From positions 62,001-126,000 of the forward strand of contig CADAEK010000001.1 of the NCBI GenBank assembly GCA_902786925.1: DNA of 64,000 bases, read 5' to 3'. The notes under the pieces are model-generated. The model saw only the letters and a list, made by a program, of their open reading frames with translations, was not told the DNA's origin and did not search any database. Of this stretch, positions 23,716-31,608 are shown in pieces. The number at the start of each line of letters is the position of its first letter. The first letter of the stretch is position 1. The position numbers and the translations under genes were made by a program. Source of the stretch: an uncultured Bacteroidales bacterium. Its GTDB lineage: Bacteria; Bacteroidota; Bacteroidia; Bacteroidales; Bacteroidaceae.

Positions 23716-25062
23716 CTACATTCCGGTATAACTATGAGGAGTAATGGCACGAAGTTCGGCCTTCACGCTTTCGGCCACTTCCAGGCCTTCGATAAAGTTG
23801 CTGATGCTCTCAGCTGTAATCGCTGCATTTGTGCGAGTAAGTGCCTTGAGTGCCTCGTAGGGATGTGGGTAAGCCTCACGGCGGAGAATGGTCTGAATGC
23901 CCTCAGCGCACACAGCCCAGCAGTTGTCGAGGTCGCGGTTGATGGCGTCCTGATTAAGCAAGAGCTTGCGCAGTCCCTTCAAGGTTGACTGGATGGAGAT
24001 AACCATGTGGCCCATTGGAACGCCTACGTTGCGGAGCACGGTAGAGTCTGTCAGGTCGCGCTGCAGACGGCTCACTGGCAACTTCTGGCTCAAGAAAGCC
24101 AAGATTGCGTTAGCCATGCCGAGGTTGCCCTCCGAGTTCTCAAAGTCGATAGGGTTCACCTTGTGAGGCATTGCAGAAGAGCCCACCTCACCTGCCTTAA
24201 TCTTCTGCTTGAAGTACTCCATAGACACATACATCCAGAAGTCGCGGTCAAGGTCGATGATGATGGTATTGATGCGCTTCATGGCATCGAAGATAGCGCC
24301 CAAGTTGTCGTAGTTGCTGATTTGTGTAGTCCACTGCTCACGCTCCAGACCCAGTTTCTCGCTCACGAACTTGTTGCCAAACTCTTTCCAGTCATAGGCT
24401 GGATAAGCAATGTGGTGTGCATTGTAGTTGCCGGTTGCACCGCCAAACTTAGCAGTAATCTTGCAAGCCTTCAGCTGGTTGAGCTGCTCGGTGAGACGAT
24501 ACACGTACACCATCACCTCCTTGCCCAAACGTGTGGGTGAAGCAGGCTGGCCGTGAGTCTTAGCCAGCATAGACACATCCTTCCACTCCTCGGCATAAGC
24601 CTTCAGTTGGTCAATCAGTTCCTCCATCAGAGGGTAATACACCTCGTTGAGCGCATCCTTGATGCTGAGAGGTACAGATGTGTTGTTGATGTCCTGGCTG
24701 GTCAAGCCAAAGTGGATGAATTCCTTGTAGCTGTCGAAGTTGCCGATTTTGTCCAACTCCTCCTTGATGAAATATTCTACAGCCTTCACGTCGTGGTTGG
24801 TCACCTTCTCGATGTCCTTCACACGCTGTGCATCTGCCTCCGAGAAATTGCGGTAGATGTCACGCAGACGCTCGAAGAGGTTCTTGTCAAACCCTTCCAG
24901 CTGTGGGAGTGGCAGTTCACAGAGTGTAATGAAATACTCTATTTCAACACGAACGCGATACTTGATAAGTGCATATTCGGAAAAATACGAAGCAAAGTCT
25001 TGTGTCTTGCCTCTGTAACGGCCGTCAATCGGAGACACAGCCGTAAGTGCATTCAGTTCCAT
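23716..25062 (-). CDS. purB: Adenylosuccinate lyase
   Basis: Purine synthesis: cleaves SAICAR to AICAR and adenylosuccinate to AMP, releasing fumarate. The 448-residue protein begins with LTAVSPIDGRYRGKT, the hallmark of the PurB branch. It has the catalytic TSQDINNT and KTHGQPASPT stretches and the fumarase/lyase signature GSSAMPHKVNPIDFEN. The length is normal. A -7 box lies about 115 bp upstream. Confidence 0.97.
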   Translation of the reverse strand: MELNALTAVSPIDGRYRGKTQDFASYFSEYALIKYRVRVEIEYFITLCELPLPQLEGFDKNLFERLRDIYRNFSEADAQRVKDIEKVTNHDVKAVEYFIKEELDKIGNFDSYKEFIHFGLTSQDINNTSVPLSIKDALNEVYYPLMEELIDQLKAYAEEWKDVSMLAKTHGQPASPTRLGKEVMVYVYRLTEQLNQLKACKITAKFGGATGNYNAHHIAYPAYDWKEFGNKFVSEKLGLEREQWTTQISNYDNLGAIFDAMKRINTIIIDLDRDFWMYVSMEYFKQKIKAGEVGSSAMPHKVNPIDFENSEGNLGMANAILAFLSQKLPVSRLQRDLTDSTVLRNVGVPMGHMVISIQSTLKGLRKLLLNQDAINRDLDNCWAVCAEGIQTILRREAYPHPYEALKALTRTNAAITAESISNFIEGLEVAESVKAELRAITPHSYTGM

Positions 25063-25178
25063 ATTCAGATTGCTTTTTCTTGTCTATATAAATCTTTTAC
25101 CTTTTCATGCGTCACCCAGACGCTATACTTCTTTTCTCGATTCGAACTAATTCGGGAATGATTCAACTTTTCTGGCCA

Positions 25179-25186
25179 CAAAGTTA
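25179..25186 (-). promoter_or_regulatory. -7 box upstream of purB
   Basis: TAACTTTG on the minus strand. No convincing -33 element is seen. It would give a leader of about 110 nt. Confidence 0.45.
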
Positions 25187-25255
25187 AGGGTTTTCCCTTA
25201 CACATTATTTATATGAAGGGAAGAAAATGGGTCTCACATTCGTTTTTTTCCTATT

Positions 25256-25657
25256 TTAGTCCTTTTCTGCCCTCGGAATACGAAATGCGGTATATACTTC
25301 GACCACCACAAAGAAGACAAATGGGAGCATCCATGATGAGCGTCCCACCCACAAACCGAAGTAGAAGTCGGCTGGCGTCAGCATCAGCGCTGCAGCCACA
25401 GCCAAGGCGATAATGCCATACACACGCTGGTGATACAGTCTCCGCAAGGTCAAGTTACGCGGGTCGTGCGAGAGATAATTCTGGTAAAAAGGCTTAGGCA
25501 AAAGACGACCCAGCGCCAGCAGCACCGTCGCTACTACCATCACCACACCTGCCGCCGTACGGAGCGACATCTCTGGTACCATCCACATACATGCAGCCGC
25601 CATCACCAAGGTGAGTCCTGCCATTTCCACATACCCTAAAAAAAGTTCTTTATTCAT
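25256..25657 (-). CDS. Small four-helix membrane protein of unknown function
   Basis: A 133-residue protein with about four hydrophobic segments (residues 8-28, 34-52, 80-97 and 103-123), so it is integral to the inner membrane. Between the second and third lies a basic, polar loop (KPFYQNYLSHDPRNLTLRRLYHQR). I do not recognise a family. The ATG at 25657 gives a natural start; the open frame extends 21 codons further up but without a hydrophobic or signal character. It is monocistronic, with a promoter box at 25741-25748. Confidence 0.7.
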   Translation of the reverse strand: MNKELFLGYVEMAGLTLVMAAACMWMVPEMSLRTAAGVVMVVATVLLALGRLLPKPFYQNYLSHDPRNLTLRRLYHQRVYGIIALAVAAALMLTPADFYFGLWVGRSSWMLPFVFFVVVEVYTAFRIPRAEKD

Positions 25658-25740
25658 GTCAGAAATTCTTATGCGTCTTAAAAAGGCAACGCTGCTGCTT
25701 GCCTTGCAGTCCATATTCACATCGCTCGTGGCGAACGCTG

Positions 25741-25748
25741 CAAAGGTA
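25741..25748 (-). promoter_or_regulatory. -7 box of the small membrane protein gene
   Basis: TACCTTTG on the minus strand, about 84 bp upstream of the start codon; no clear -33 box. Confidence 0.5.
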
Positions 25749-25944
25749 CGAAAACTTTGTCACACACGATTCTGTCGTGAAAGACTTTTTTACCTTTCGC
25801 AGAACTTCTTTCGCCTTCTGAGAAACAATCCTTGTATTTGTGATATAAACTGAAAAGAAAAGACTGTCTGGACAATGCTCATTCGTGTCCAAATATCAGC
25901 GAAACGAAGCACCGTCTCAACAGGCACTTCTTGTACCACAAAAT

Positions 25945-26009
25945 CGGTGTGACTCAGACCGGCATAGGCGGTGTGACTCAGACCGGCACCCTCGGTGTGA
26001 CTCACACCG
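25945..26009 (+). repeat. Triple palindrome array, site A (3 x 17 bp, period 24)
   Basis: Three 17-bp near-palindromes start at 25945, 25969 and 25993. Units 1 and 2 are CGGTGTGACTCAGACCG, and unit 3 differs by one base, which makes it symmetrical around its centre. The 7-bp spacers GCATAGG and GCACCCT differ from each other. The left flank contains CTTCTTGTACCAC, and the right flank TTTTCGAGGCTGTGGAAG. Site B (46569-46633) has the same layout and word. The gap 25658-26264 (607 bp, between divergent genes) holds this array, two promoter boxes and no gene I can support. Confidence 0.9.
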
Positions 26010-26211
26010 TTTTCGAGGCTGTGGAAGAGCGTCCAAAACGAGGCACGATGCGAGTAGCCCTAAGCGGCACTTATAGGGAATCCCACCTTATGAGGGCGCT
26101 GCATCTGCGCCTCACACGAATCGGGTTAACAAATAGCGGGCAATCTTTATTTTTTCCACACTTTTTCACCATTTTTTTAGTGTGTATGTACATTATTGTA
26201 TAATATTTTTA

Positions 26212-26219
26212 TACATTTG
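26212..26219 (+). promoter_or_regulatory. -7 box of the 112-residue protein gene
   Basis: TACATTTG in an AT-rich stretch 45 bp before the ATG at 26265; no clear -33 element. Confidence 0.45.
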
Positions 26220-26264
26220 TGCCCGCTATTCAAAAAACACAGATGAAAAAACACATCAACTAAT

Positions 26265-26603
26265 ATGAAAACACTACATACATATATTCCAGCTAAAGGC
26301 GAAGGTGCGCTTGAATTTGTGCGGCGCATCATTGAGCACCAACCTGACTACAAACCCTTACACATTGTAGAGCATCTAGTGGAGATTGCCCTGGATGAAC
26401 TGAAGGAGCGGCCATGCGAAGTGTGCGCCGAGACATCGGAGAAGCAACTGACTGTGATACTGCACCACAACGGGAAGCCTATCGATGAACGAACCGTGTG
26501 GGTGATGGGCGACCATACCGACTACGTGGACTACTATCCAGAAGGCGACGAATGGGTGCTCACCATCCGCCGAGACGTTCCGCCGCTCTTCATCGACTGG
26601 TAA
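26265..26603 (+). CDS. Small hypothetical protein
   Basis: A 112-residue acidic, cytosolic-looking protein without signal peptide or membrane segment. I do not recognise a family with confidence. The middle (PCEVCAETSEKQLTVILHHNGKPID) has the rhythm of a small GHKL-type ATPase domain as in anti-sigma factor kinases, but the catalytic N and G boxes are not evident. It has its own promoter box and a strong terminator, so it looks like a real single gene. Confidence 0.65.
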   Translation: MKTLHTYIPAKGEGALEFVRRIIEHQPDYKPLHIVEHLVEIALDELKERPCEVCAETSEKQLTVILHHNGKPIDERTVWVMGDHTDYVDYYPEGDEWVLTIRRDVPPLFIDW

Positions 26604-26683
26604 GAAAAACAAAGAGTTAATCGCTGAACGATTGATACGACTCACACAAAAAAAGCGGGAAACAAGCGAATGAAATAAAACAA

Positions 26684-26721
26684 TGAAGGGGCTGCTATCT
26701 TGACACATAGCAGCCCCTTCA
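26684..26721. terminator. Two-way terminator
   Basis: A 15-bp perfect stem (TGAAGGGGCTGCTAT and its complement) with an 8-base loop lies between convergent genes. The minus-strand side is followed by a T-rich stretch. Confidence 0.88.
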
Positions 26722-26767
26722 TGTTATCTTTATGCACCTACGAAAATGGCAGCATTCGGCCCCACCA

Positions 26768-27412
26768 TCATTTCTTTTCAAGCTTCATGCCAACATACAG
26801 ACTCTTGTATTGGCTGAGGATGCTGGAAACGGTGCCCATCTGTGCAGAATAAGCACTAGCCTTAGCAGCAATGGCGTTAACGATAGCAAGCATCTTGTCT
26901 GCCTTCATGGCCATTTGCAGCGTAGTAAGTGAAATCTTAACGTTGGTCTTCACAGACTTGGCTGGCTGCTTGAACGTCAGTGTCAAGTCAGGGCCGTTCA
27001 CCTCATAAGTGCCTTTCACCGTCTTGGTGCCCACCTTGGTGGAGAAGGTCTTATCGGCATTGAAAGTGATGCTCATCTGTCCGGCTTTGATGCCTGCCTT
27101 TTCCAAACCCTGCTTCAGTTTCGCCTCAATCTTGGATTGCGCCGCGCTACCGGCCAGGTTGCTGAGTGCGTCCTCGCTTTCAAAGGCTACACAAGGCTGG
27201 GAATAGACCCATGTGCCCTCCAAACTCTTGGCAGTGACCTTCTTGGTTCCCAAAACATTCCCGACAACATCCACCACAGTTCCTGCTGCGGGCGACGTGC
27301 TGCTGACAACGTCTTTAGCCTTCTTGATAATGTTTGTAAGCTGAGCGTTCATCGCAACAGGCATTGCGGCTGCCATGAAGGCGACAGCCAGACGCAAAAT
27401 AGTCTTTTTCAT
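26768..27412 (-). CDS. DUF4923 family exported protein
   Basis: A 214-residue protein with a signal peptide (MKKTILRLAVAFMAAAMPVAMNA, cleaved after AMNA) and the pattern of the Bacteroidales DUF4923 family. An N-terminal segment ending in LEGTWVYSQPCVAFESEDAL is followed by a lipocalin-like beta region (MSITFNADKTFSTKVGTKTVKGTYEV). A C-terminal helical stretch runs to SLYVGMKLEKK. Its function is unknown; periplasmic or outer-membrane associated. It has a good promoter at 27457-27487. Confidence 0.82.
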   Translation of the reverse strand: MKKTILRLAVAFMAAAMPVAMNAQLTNIIKKAKDVVSSTSPAAGTVVDVVGNVLGTKKVTAKSLEGTWVYSQPCVAFESEDALSNLAGSAAQSKIEAKLKQGLEKAGIKAGQMSITFNADKTFSTKVGTKTVKGTYEVNGPDLTLTFKQPAKSVKTNVKISLTTLQMAMKADKMLAIVNAIAAKASAYSAQMGTVSSILSQYKSLYVGMKLEKK

Positions 27413-27456
27413 GTCAAATAGAAGTGTGAATTGTTATTGATAGATAAATTTCATTG

Positions 27457-27487
27457 CAAAATTAAGGCTCGTTGGCGACTTTTGCAA
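27457..27487 (-). promoter_or_regulatory. Promoter of the DUF4923 gene
   Basis: TTG (27485-27487) and TAATTTTG (27457-27464) on the minus strand, 20 bp apart. Confidence 0.65.
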
Positions 27488-27506
27488 TAAAATAATAAAG
27501 CGATAC

Positions 27507-27537
27507 TTGTAATTTAATGAATTTTAATCTAACTTTG
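27507..27537 (+). promoter_or_regulatory. Promoter of the FtsB/DivIC-like gene
   Basis: TTG (27507-27509) and TAACTTTG (27530-27537), 20 bp apart. It lies back to back with the DUF4923 promoter. Confidence 0.65.
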
Positions 27538-27571
27538 CCACTTATTGAAGAGAACAGAAACAAACAGCACT

Positions 27572-27868
27572 ATGAACAAGAACATCAAACAGTGGTTCTT
27601 TAAACTGAAATATGTCATCGCGTTAGCCATTTTTGTTGTGGCAGTGGGATTTGTGGGAGAGAGCAGTCTGTTGAAGCGTATCGAGCAACGCCAGGAAATC
27701 TCACGACTGCGCGAAGAAATAGACACATACAACCGCAAGTTTGAAGAAGACAAGAAGGTGCTGAATGCGCTGAAGCACGACCCTGAAGCCGTGAGGGACG
27801 TGGCACGCAGCCGCTACTACATGAAGACCGACAACGAAGACATCTTCATTGTGGAAGACGATCAATAA
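27572..27868 (+). CDS. Septum formation initiator family protein (FtsB/DivIC-like)
   Basis: A 98-residue bitopic membrane protein of the divisome. A short cytoplasmic start is followed by one membrane segment (about 13-31, KYVIALAIFVVAVGF). A coiled coil comes next (RIEQRQEISRLREEIDTYNRKFEEDKKVLNAL), then the conserved end of the family (DPEAVRDVARSRYYMKTDNED). It would bridge FtsL/FtsQ-type partners at the septum. The ATG at 27572 is preferred because it follows the promoter and gives the normal length. Confidence 0.88.
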   Translation: MNKNIKQWFFKLKYVIALAIFVVAVGFVGESSLLKRIEQRQEISRLREEIDTYNRKFEEDKKVLNALKHDPEAVRDVARSRYYMKTDNEDIFIVEDDQ

Positions 27869-27908
27869 GCTTTTCTTCCGTCTTCCCTTTTCATTCCGTT
27901 TTTATGAA

Positions 27909-29177
27909 TCACTTCCCTACTGTTTTCACCTTCACAGGGTGATTCACTGCGTCTTTCCACTTCTCTAAAGAGGAGAACCACTCCTTGGCTGTGTGATAGC
28001 CCTGCTCTTCCTTGTCAGCACAGAAGCTTACAAAATAACGGATGCGCTGCTGCTTGTCGGCTTTCAGCACATAGAGGTAGTTCAAGTCATCTTCTTGGGT
28101 GTCGCTGACATATTCCTTAGGCACATAGACCGCCAAGCCAACAGGCTCGGGAGCCCACAGCTGTTTTTTGCCCATGTCGGGATAGTCGCATCCCCACGAT
28201 GCAGCCAGTCCGTCTTTCTTCACGAATCCCTGCGACTTATGCCCTTTGCGTGTAGCCTCATCAGCTGTGGCGCCGACTCTCTGCACGCCCGTGCAGAAAC
28301 GCTTCTCCTCCATCAGCATTTTGTCCTGCACCGAACAGAGTTCCACATCCACTTGCATGTCACGATGGCCTGCATAGAGGGAATAGTACTGGTGCATGTC
28401 GTAGGTGGCACCATCACCGGTCTGCACACCGAGGTCATACACTTCCACCACTGTACGCAAGGGACCTGAAGTGACAATGCGCTGTCCTCTCACCGCCACA
28501 TTGCTCCAATTGGTCGGCATCCCATTCTGCCAGTCCTTCAACGAACCGCAGCCAATAGCATTTCCTGCCCAAAGCACATCCACACCATAGCCTTCTTCCA
28601 ACTGTTCGGCTGAAGTGTAGAACTGCGTCTGCGGCAGTTCAATGCGGCGATACCGCTTGCCATACAGGTCGATGTTCTGTCGCTGGTCAAAATAGATGCG
28701 GTAGCCCACCAGCTCCGACTCTACAGTGATGCCATGCATATAAATATCGTTGAAGATGTCACTCTTCCCAGAAGCCTCTACCCGCAATACATCAGGATGC
28801 TTATCCTGCTTGTCACGCAACTGCAAGGCGGTGTAGATGCGTGCTGGCACTTCGCGTTCTGAGGGTGCAGCATACAGCGTCACGTCATAAGTCTTCGTAT
28901 CTTTGCCTTTGAGAGCTGCGAGAAAGAACAGTTCATCGGCACGCAAGTCGCCATTCATATCGTCCAGCTGGCACGCCACTTCATTTCCTCCACAAGTTAC
29001 CTTTGCTCCTTTCACCTCGAAGCCAATTTTCTTCTGTGCGGGCAACTTCACCACGACGGGCTCGTTCTGCTTGTCTTCTGCCCAATTGTTCGCCACCGTC
29101 ACTTGCAGCGTTTTCACTTGTGCTGATGCAGCCACACAAGAGAGCAGCATCATCCATGCCAATATATTCTTTTTCAT
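27909..29177 (-). CDS. DUF4861 family exported protein
   Basis: A 422-residue secreted or periplasmic protein with a signal peptide (MKKNILAWMMLLSCVAASAQ). The body matches DUF4861 as I remember it: LQVTVANNWAEDKQNEPVVV at the start, CQLDDMNGDLRADELFFLA, YGVDVLWAGNAIGCGSL and a C-terminal half with EPVGLAVYVP and YFVSFCADKEEQGYHT. DUF4861 proteins often lie near pectin or uronate genes, but none adjoin here. Biochemical role unknown. It has a promoter box at 29204-29211. Confidence 0.85.
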   Translation of the reverse strand: MKKNILAWMMLLSCVAASAQVKTLQVTVANNWAEDKQNEPVVVKLPAQKKIGFEVKGAKVTCGGNEVACQLDDMNGDLRADELFFLAALKGKDTKTYDVTLYAAPSEREVPARIYTALQLRDKQDKHPDVLRVEASGKSDIFNDIYMHGITVESELVGYRIYFDQRQNIDLYGKRYRRIELPQTQFYTSAEQLEEGYGVDVLWAGNAIGCGSLKDWQNGMPTNWSNVAVRGQRIVTSGPLRTVVEVYDLGVQTGDGATYDMHQYYSLYAGHRDMQVDVELCSVQDKMLMEEKRFCTGVQRVGATADEATRKGHKSQGFVKKDGLAASWGCDYPDMGKKQLWAPEPVGLAVYVPKEYVSDTQEDDLNYLYVLKADKQQRIRYFVSFCADKEEQGYHTAKEWFSSLEKWKDAVNHPVKVKTVGK

Positions 29178-29203
29178 CTTTTTCCCTTTTTAGAATGATG
29201 GCA

Positions 29204-29211
29204 CAAAGGTA
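29204..29211 (-). promoter_or_regulatory. -7 box of the DUF4861 gene
   Basis: TACCTTTG on the minus strand, 26 bp upstream of the start codon. The rest of the divergent gap 29178-29492 shows only this box and that of the next gene; I see no RNA gene or repeat in it. Confidence 0.5.
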
Positions 29212-29445
29212 AGGAAAAAGCAGAGAAGAAGAACAATAAAACTGTGCTTTTTTATATCTGCAGGACTGAAGTGACTGATGCATATACAGGAAGTTACAAG
29301 ACGAGCGCCAACGAGGCTTGCTGAAGGCCTTTGGTCGCAGTTTCCCAATTGTCTAAGAGTGCCGATAGGCGCAATTCCCTATCAAGCAAAGGCATTTTCC
29401 CCAAACAATAGCACTTTTCCTACCTGTTTCCAATTTTTAATGCCG

Positions 29446-29453
29446 TACCTTTG
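29446..29453 (+). promoter_or_regulatory. -7 box of the tyrosine-rich lipoprotein gene
   Basis: TACCTTTG, 39 bp upstream of the ATG at 29493; no clear -33 box. Confidence 0.5.
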
Positions 29454-29492
29454 CCTTCGTCAAATCATTCAAAAACCTAAAAATTGAAGCAT

Positions 29493-30131
29493 ATGAAAAA
29501 GTTCTACTTCCTTTTCAACATTATCGCAGTGCTGAGCCTCTGCGCAGTGTTTACCTCATGCACCGAAGACGAGGACGTTGTTGAAGCCAGAGTGCTCTCC
29601 GGTGAATGGACCGGCGATTGGAAGATGTATTACGAAACCAATCGGGGACGCACCTTCTACGCTGATTATACAGACATCGTGTTCTATCGCAGCGGCAGCT
29701 ACACCAACCATGGTTATGGATATCAAGTGGACTTCTATTCCGCAGGGCCCTATACCTCTATCTATAGCCGCTTCACATGGAGCATCGAGAATGGTACTAT
29801 TTACATCGATTATCCCGACGATCACCGCTACGACACAACTATCTATGAATACCACTTGGATGACAGATACTTCTCTGGCAATTTAGGCGACAGCTATCTG
29901 CATTTCAAGATGAGCAAGATTGCCGGCTTCGACTGGAGCTACTACTACACCTATGATGACTACATCTATGACTATTACTACTGGCCTAACTCTTCCTACA
30001 TATGGGATGATGGTGACTACTACTATTGGAGCAAGACACGCAAGAACAAGGGCACCACACCATCCACATCAACAGCAGAAGACAACGAGCCCGAACAAAT
30101 CGTCAAGATTGGCAGCAACCTAGGCAATTAG
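29493..30131 (+). CDS. Tyrosine- and aspartate-rich lipoprotein of unknown function
   Basis: A 212-residue predicted lipoprotein (signal ending VFTSC). After the lipobox comes an acidic start (TEDEDVVEARVLSGEWTGDW) that resembles small lipocalin-like Bacteroidales lipoproteins. Tyr and Asp are then very frequent: residues 145-182 contain runs such as YYYTYDDYIYDYYYW. The Ser/Thr-rich tail carries no clear anchor. I do not recognise a specific family. An in-frame ATG three codons earlier (29484) is possible. Monocistronic, closed by the terminator at 30151-30184. Confidence 0.75.
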   Translation: MKKFYFLFNIIAVLSLCAVFTSCTEDEDVVEARVLSGEWTGDWKMYYETNRGRTFYADYTDIVFYRSGSYTNHGYGYQVDFYSAGPYTSIYSRFTWSIENGTIYIDYPDDHRYDTTIYEYHLDDRYFSGNLGDSYLHFKMSKIAGFDWSYYYTYDDYIYDYYYWPNSSYIWDDGDYYYWSKTRKNKGTTPSTSTAEDNEPEQIVKIGSNLGN

Positions 30132-30150
30132 GCAACGAACATAAATCAAA

Positions 30151-30184
30151 AAGTGAAGGGGGGAAGCAACTTCCTCCTTCACTT
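30151..30184. terminator. Terminator between convergent genes
   Basis: AAGTGAAGG pairs with CCTTCACTT, with an inner GAAG/CTTC stem. It lies just after the Tyr-rich lipoprotein gene and 52 bp beyond the end of the radical SAM gene. Confidence 0.75.
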
Positions 30185-30235
30185 TGTATGTATCTCATCA
30201 AGCGATGGAATTAAAGCGCGCACAAAGGAGCGCCT

Positions 30236-31315
30236 TTATCTTTCACGTTCTAATTTCTTCAGGTGGCAGAGCATCAAGCCGCCCTCCTCATCACGGAGGT
30301 GCATGCCCCCGCCTTCACAATAACGGAACATCTTGCAGTCGGCGCAATCGCCCTTCCGCATCCAGTCACGGTTGCGATAGTTTTGGAATCCATTTTCCCA
30401 CACGTCCCAAAAGCGGTCTTTGTAGATATTCCCTTGGTAATATTTGCCCCGAATGCTGGTGCAGGCCGAGATGCTGCCATCAATCAGCACGGAGGCCACA
30501 CTGATGCCTGCCGCACACTGATAGAGGTGGTCGCGAACCTTACCTTCATACGCACCCAAGAAACCTTCACAGGCAAAACTGGCATGTATCTTTCCTTCCT
30601 GGCGACAGGCAATGATAAAGTCCAACACCTCACGGAGCTTCCCATCAGGCAGTTGCAAGTCAGGATGCAGCTTTGCTCTACCTGCAGGGAAGATGGTGAA
30701 GAGTCGCCACTGGCGCACTCCTGCCTCATAAAGCATATCCTTCAATTGTGGCAGATACTGCACGTTGCGGTTGTTCACACAAGTTACTACATCCCATACC
30801 ACTCGGTTTTGCCCGGCCAAGAGGCGGATAGCACGCAGGGCATTTTTGAAACTGCTCTCATGACCGCGCATCCAGTTGTGGTCTTCCTCATTACCATCGA
30901 GGCTCACGGCCACGCTACGCAGTCCGGCCGCATACAACTGTCTGAAACGTTCCTCCGTGAAGAGCATACCATTGGTGACCATACCCCAAGGATACTCGCG
31001 GCGGTAAAGTGCCCGACCTACTTCCTCGAGGTCGTTTCTCATCAAGGGCTCACCTCCCGACAGAATTACCATCACCTCATGCGGATTCACATGAGGTGTC
31101 ACTTCCTCGTCTATCACACGGAGGAAGTCTTCAGCAGGCATGTCGGGCATCAAGCCTTCCATCTTGCAGTCGCTACCACAATGGCGACACTTCAGGTTGC
31201 AGCGCAACGTGCACTCCCAAAAGAGCTGCCGCAATGGATGCAACTGCTTCATGTTCTGCCGGAGCCGACGTTCGAGTTCAAGACCGACACGCTGTTTCAA
31301 TGATAAAGAGACCAT
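30236..31315 (-). CDS. Radical SAM/SPASM enzyme of the rSAM/lipoprotein system (TIGR04133-like)
   Basis: A 359-residue enzyme that should split S-adenosylmethionine with a [4Fe-4S] cluster to modify a peptide. The cluster motif CNLKCRHC is at residues 39-46 and the SAM-binding GGEP in ILSGGEPLMR. The C-terminal SPASM region carries further cysteines for auxiliary clusters (LIDGSISACTSI, GDCADCKMFRYCEGGG and a final Cys). From memory this matches the Bacteroidales family named for pairing with a lipoprotein. The gene just upstream, 17 bp away and in the same operon, encodes a small lipoprotein that is the likely substrate. The modification is unknown. Confidence 0.88.
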   Translation of the reverse strand: MVSLSLKQRVGLELERRLRQNMKQLHPLRQLFWECTLRCNLKCRHCGSDCKMEGLMPDMPAEDFLRVIDEEVTPHVNPHEVMVILSGGEPLMRNDLEEVGRALYRREYPWGMVTNGMLFTEERFRQLYAAGLRSVAVSLDGNEEDHNWMRGHESSFKNALRAIRLLAGQNRVVWDVVTCVNNRNVQYLPQLKDMLYEAGVRQWRLFTIFPAGRAKLHPDLQLPDGKLREVLDFIIACRQEGKIHASFACEGFLGAYEGKVRDHLYQCAAGISVASVLIDGSISACTSIRGKYYQGNIYKDRFWDVWENGFQNYRNRDWMRKGDCADCKMFRYCEGGGMHLRDEEGGLMLCHLKKLERER

Positions 31316-31332
31316 GGTTCAGGCGGCTCTCC

Positions 31333-31602
31333 TCATTTGGTGCGGAGGATAAAACCCGGATCCACTGTCTCAAATTGAACAGGAGCGACGCCATACATCA
31401 AACGCATCTCTTTGCCGTCTTTGGGAAAGCGTTGCTGGGCCGAGTCCGGCAATTCAGTGCCTTCGTTTGGTGCACCATACATCACAACAGGAGGGTCCAC
31501 CGCACGTTTGGACGTGCCACATCCAGCAAGTCCTAACAAGGCGATAGCAGCCGAAAGCACCTTGCTGGTGCCCTGCAGCCAATGTTTGCGCAATGCCTTC
31601 AT
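31333..31602 (-). CDS. Small lipoprotein, likely substrate of the radical SAM enzyme
   Basis: An 89-residue lipoprotein (lipobox LAGC, Cys28). The mature part is only about 60 residues and carries two similar motifs, MYGAP (41-45) and MYGVAP (69-74). Lipoproteins paired with this radical SAM family usually carry a YGxP-type motif close to the lipid anchor, so these tyrosine/proline sites are the best candidates for modification. Known partners as I remember them are longer (about 140 residues, with an extra beta domain), so this is a short version. The gene starts 6 bp after the rmlA stop codon and ends 17 bp before the enzyme gene. Confidence 0.8.
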   Translation of the reverse strand: MKALRKHWLQGTSKVLSAAIALLGLAGCGTSKRAVDPPVVMYGAPNEGTELPDSAQQRFPKDGKEMRLMYGVAPVQFETVDPGFILRTK

Positions 31603-31608
31603 AACCGT

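Noticed and set aside
25945-26009. Short CRISPR array
   Set aside because: Spacers are only 7 bp, the repeats are palindromic and exactly three in number, and there are no cas genes. The same holds for the other three sites.
29212-29445. RNA gene in the 315-bp gap before the tyrosine-rich lipoprotein
   Set aside because: No tRNA-like cloverleaf, terminator or repeat could be seen; only the two promoter boxes.
30263-31303. Long plus-strand open frame opposite the radical SAM gene
   Set aside because: Antisense shadow; its composition mirrors the real gene and it shows no domain or start signals.
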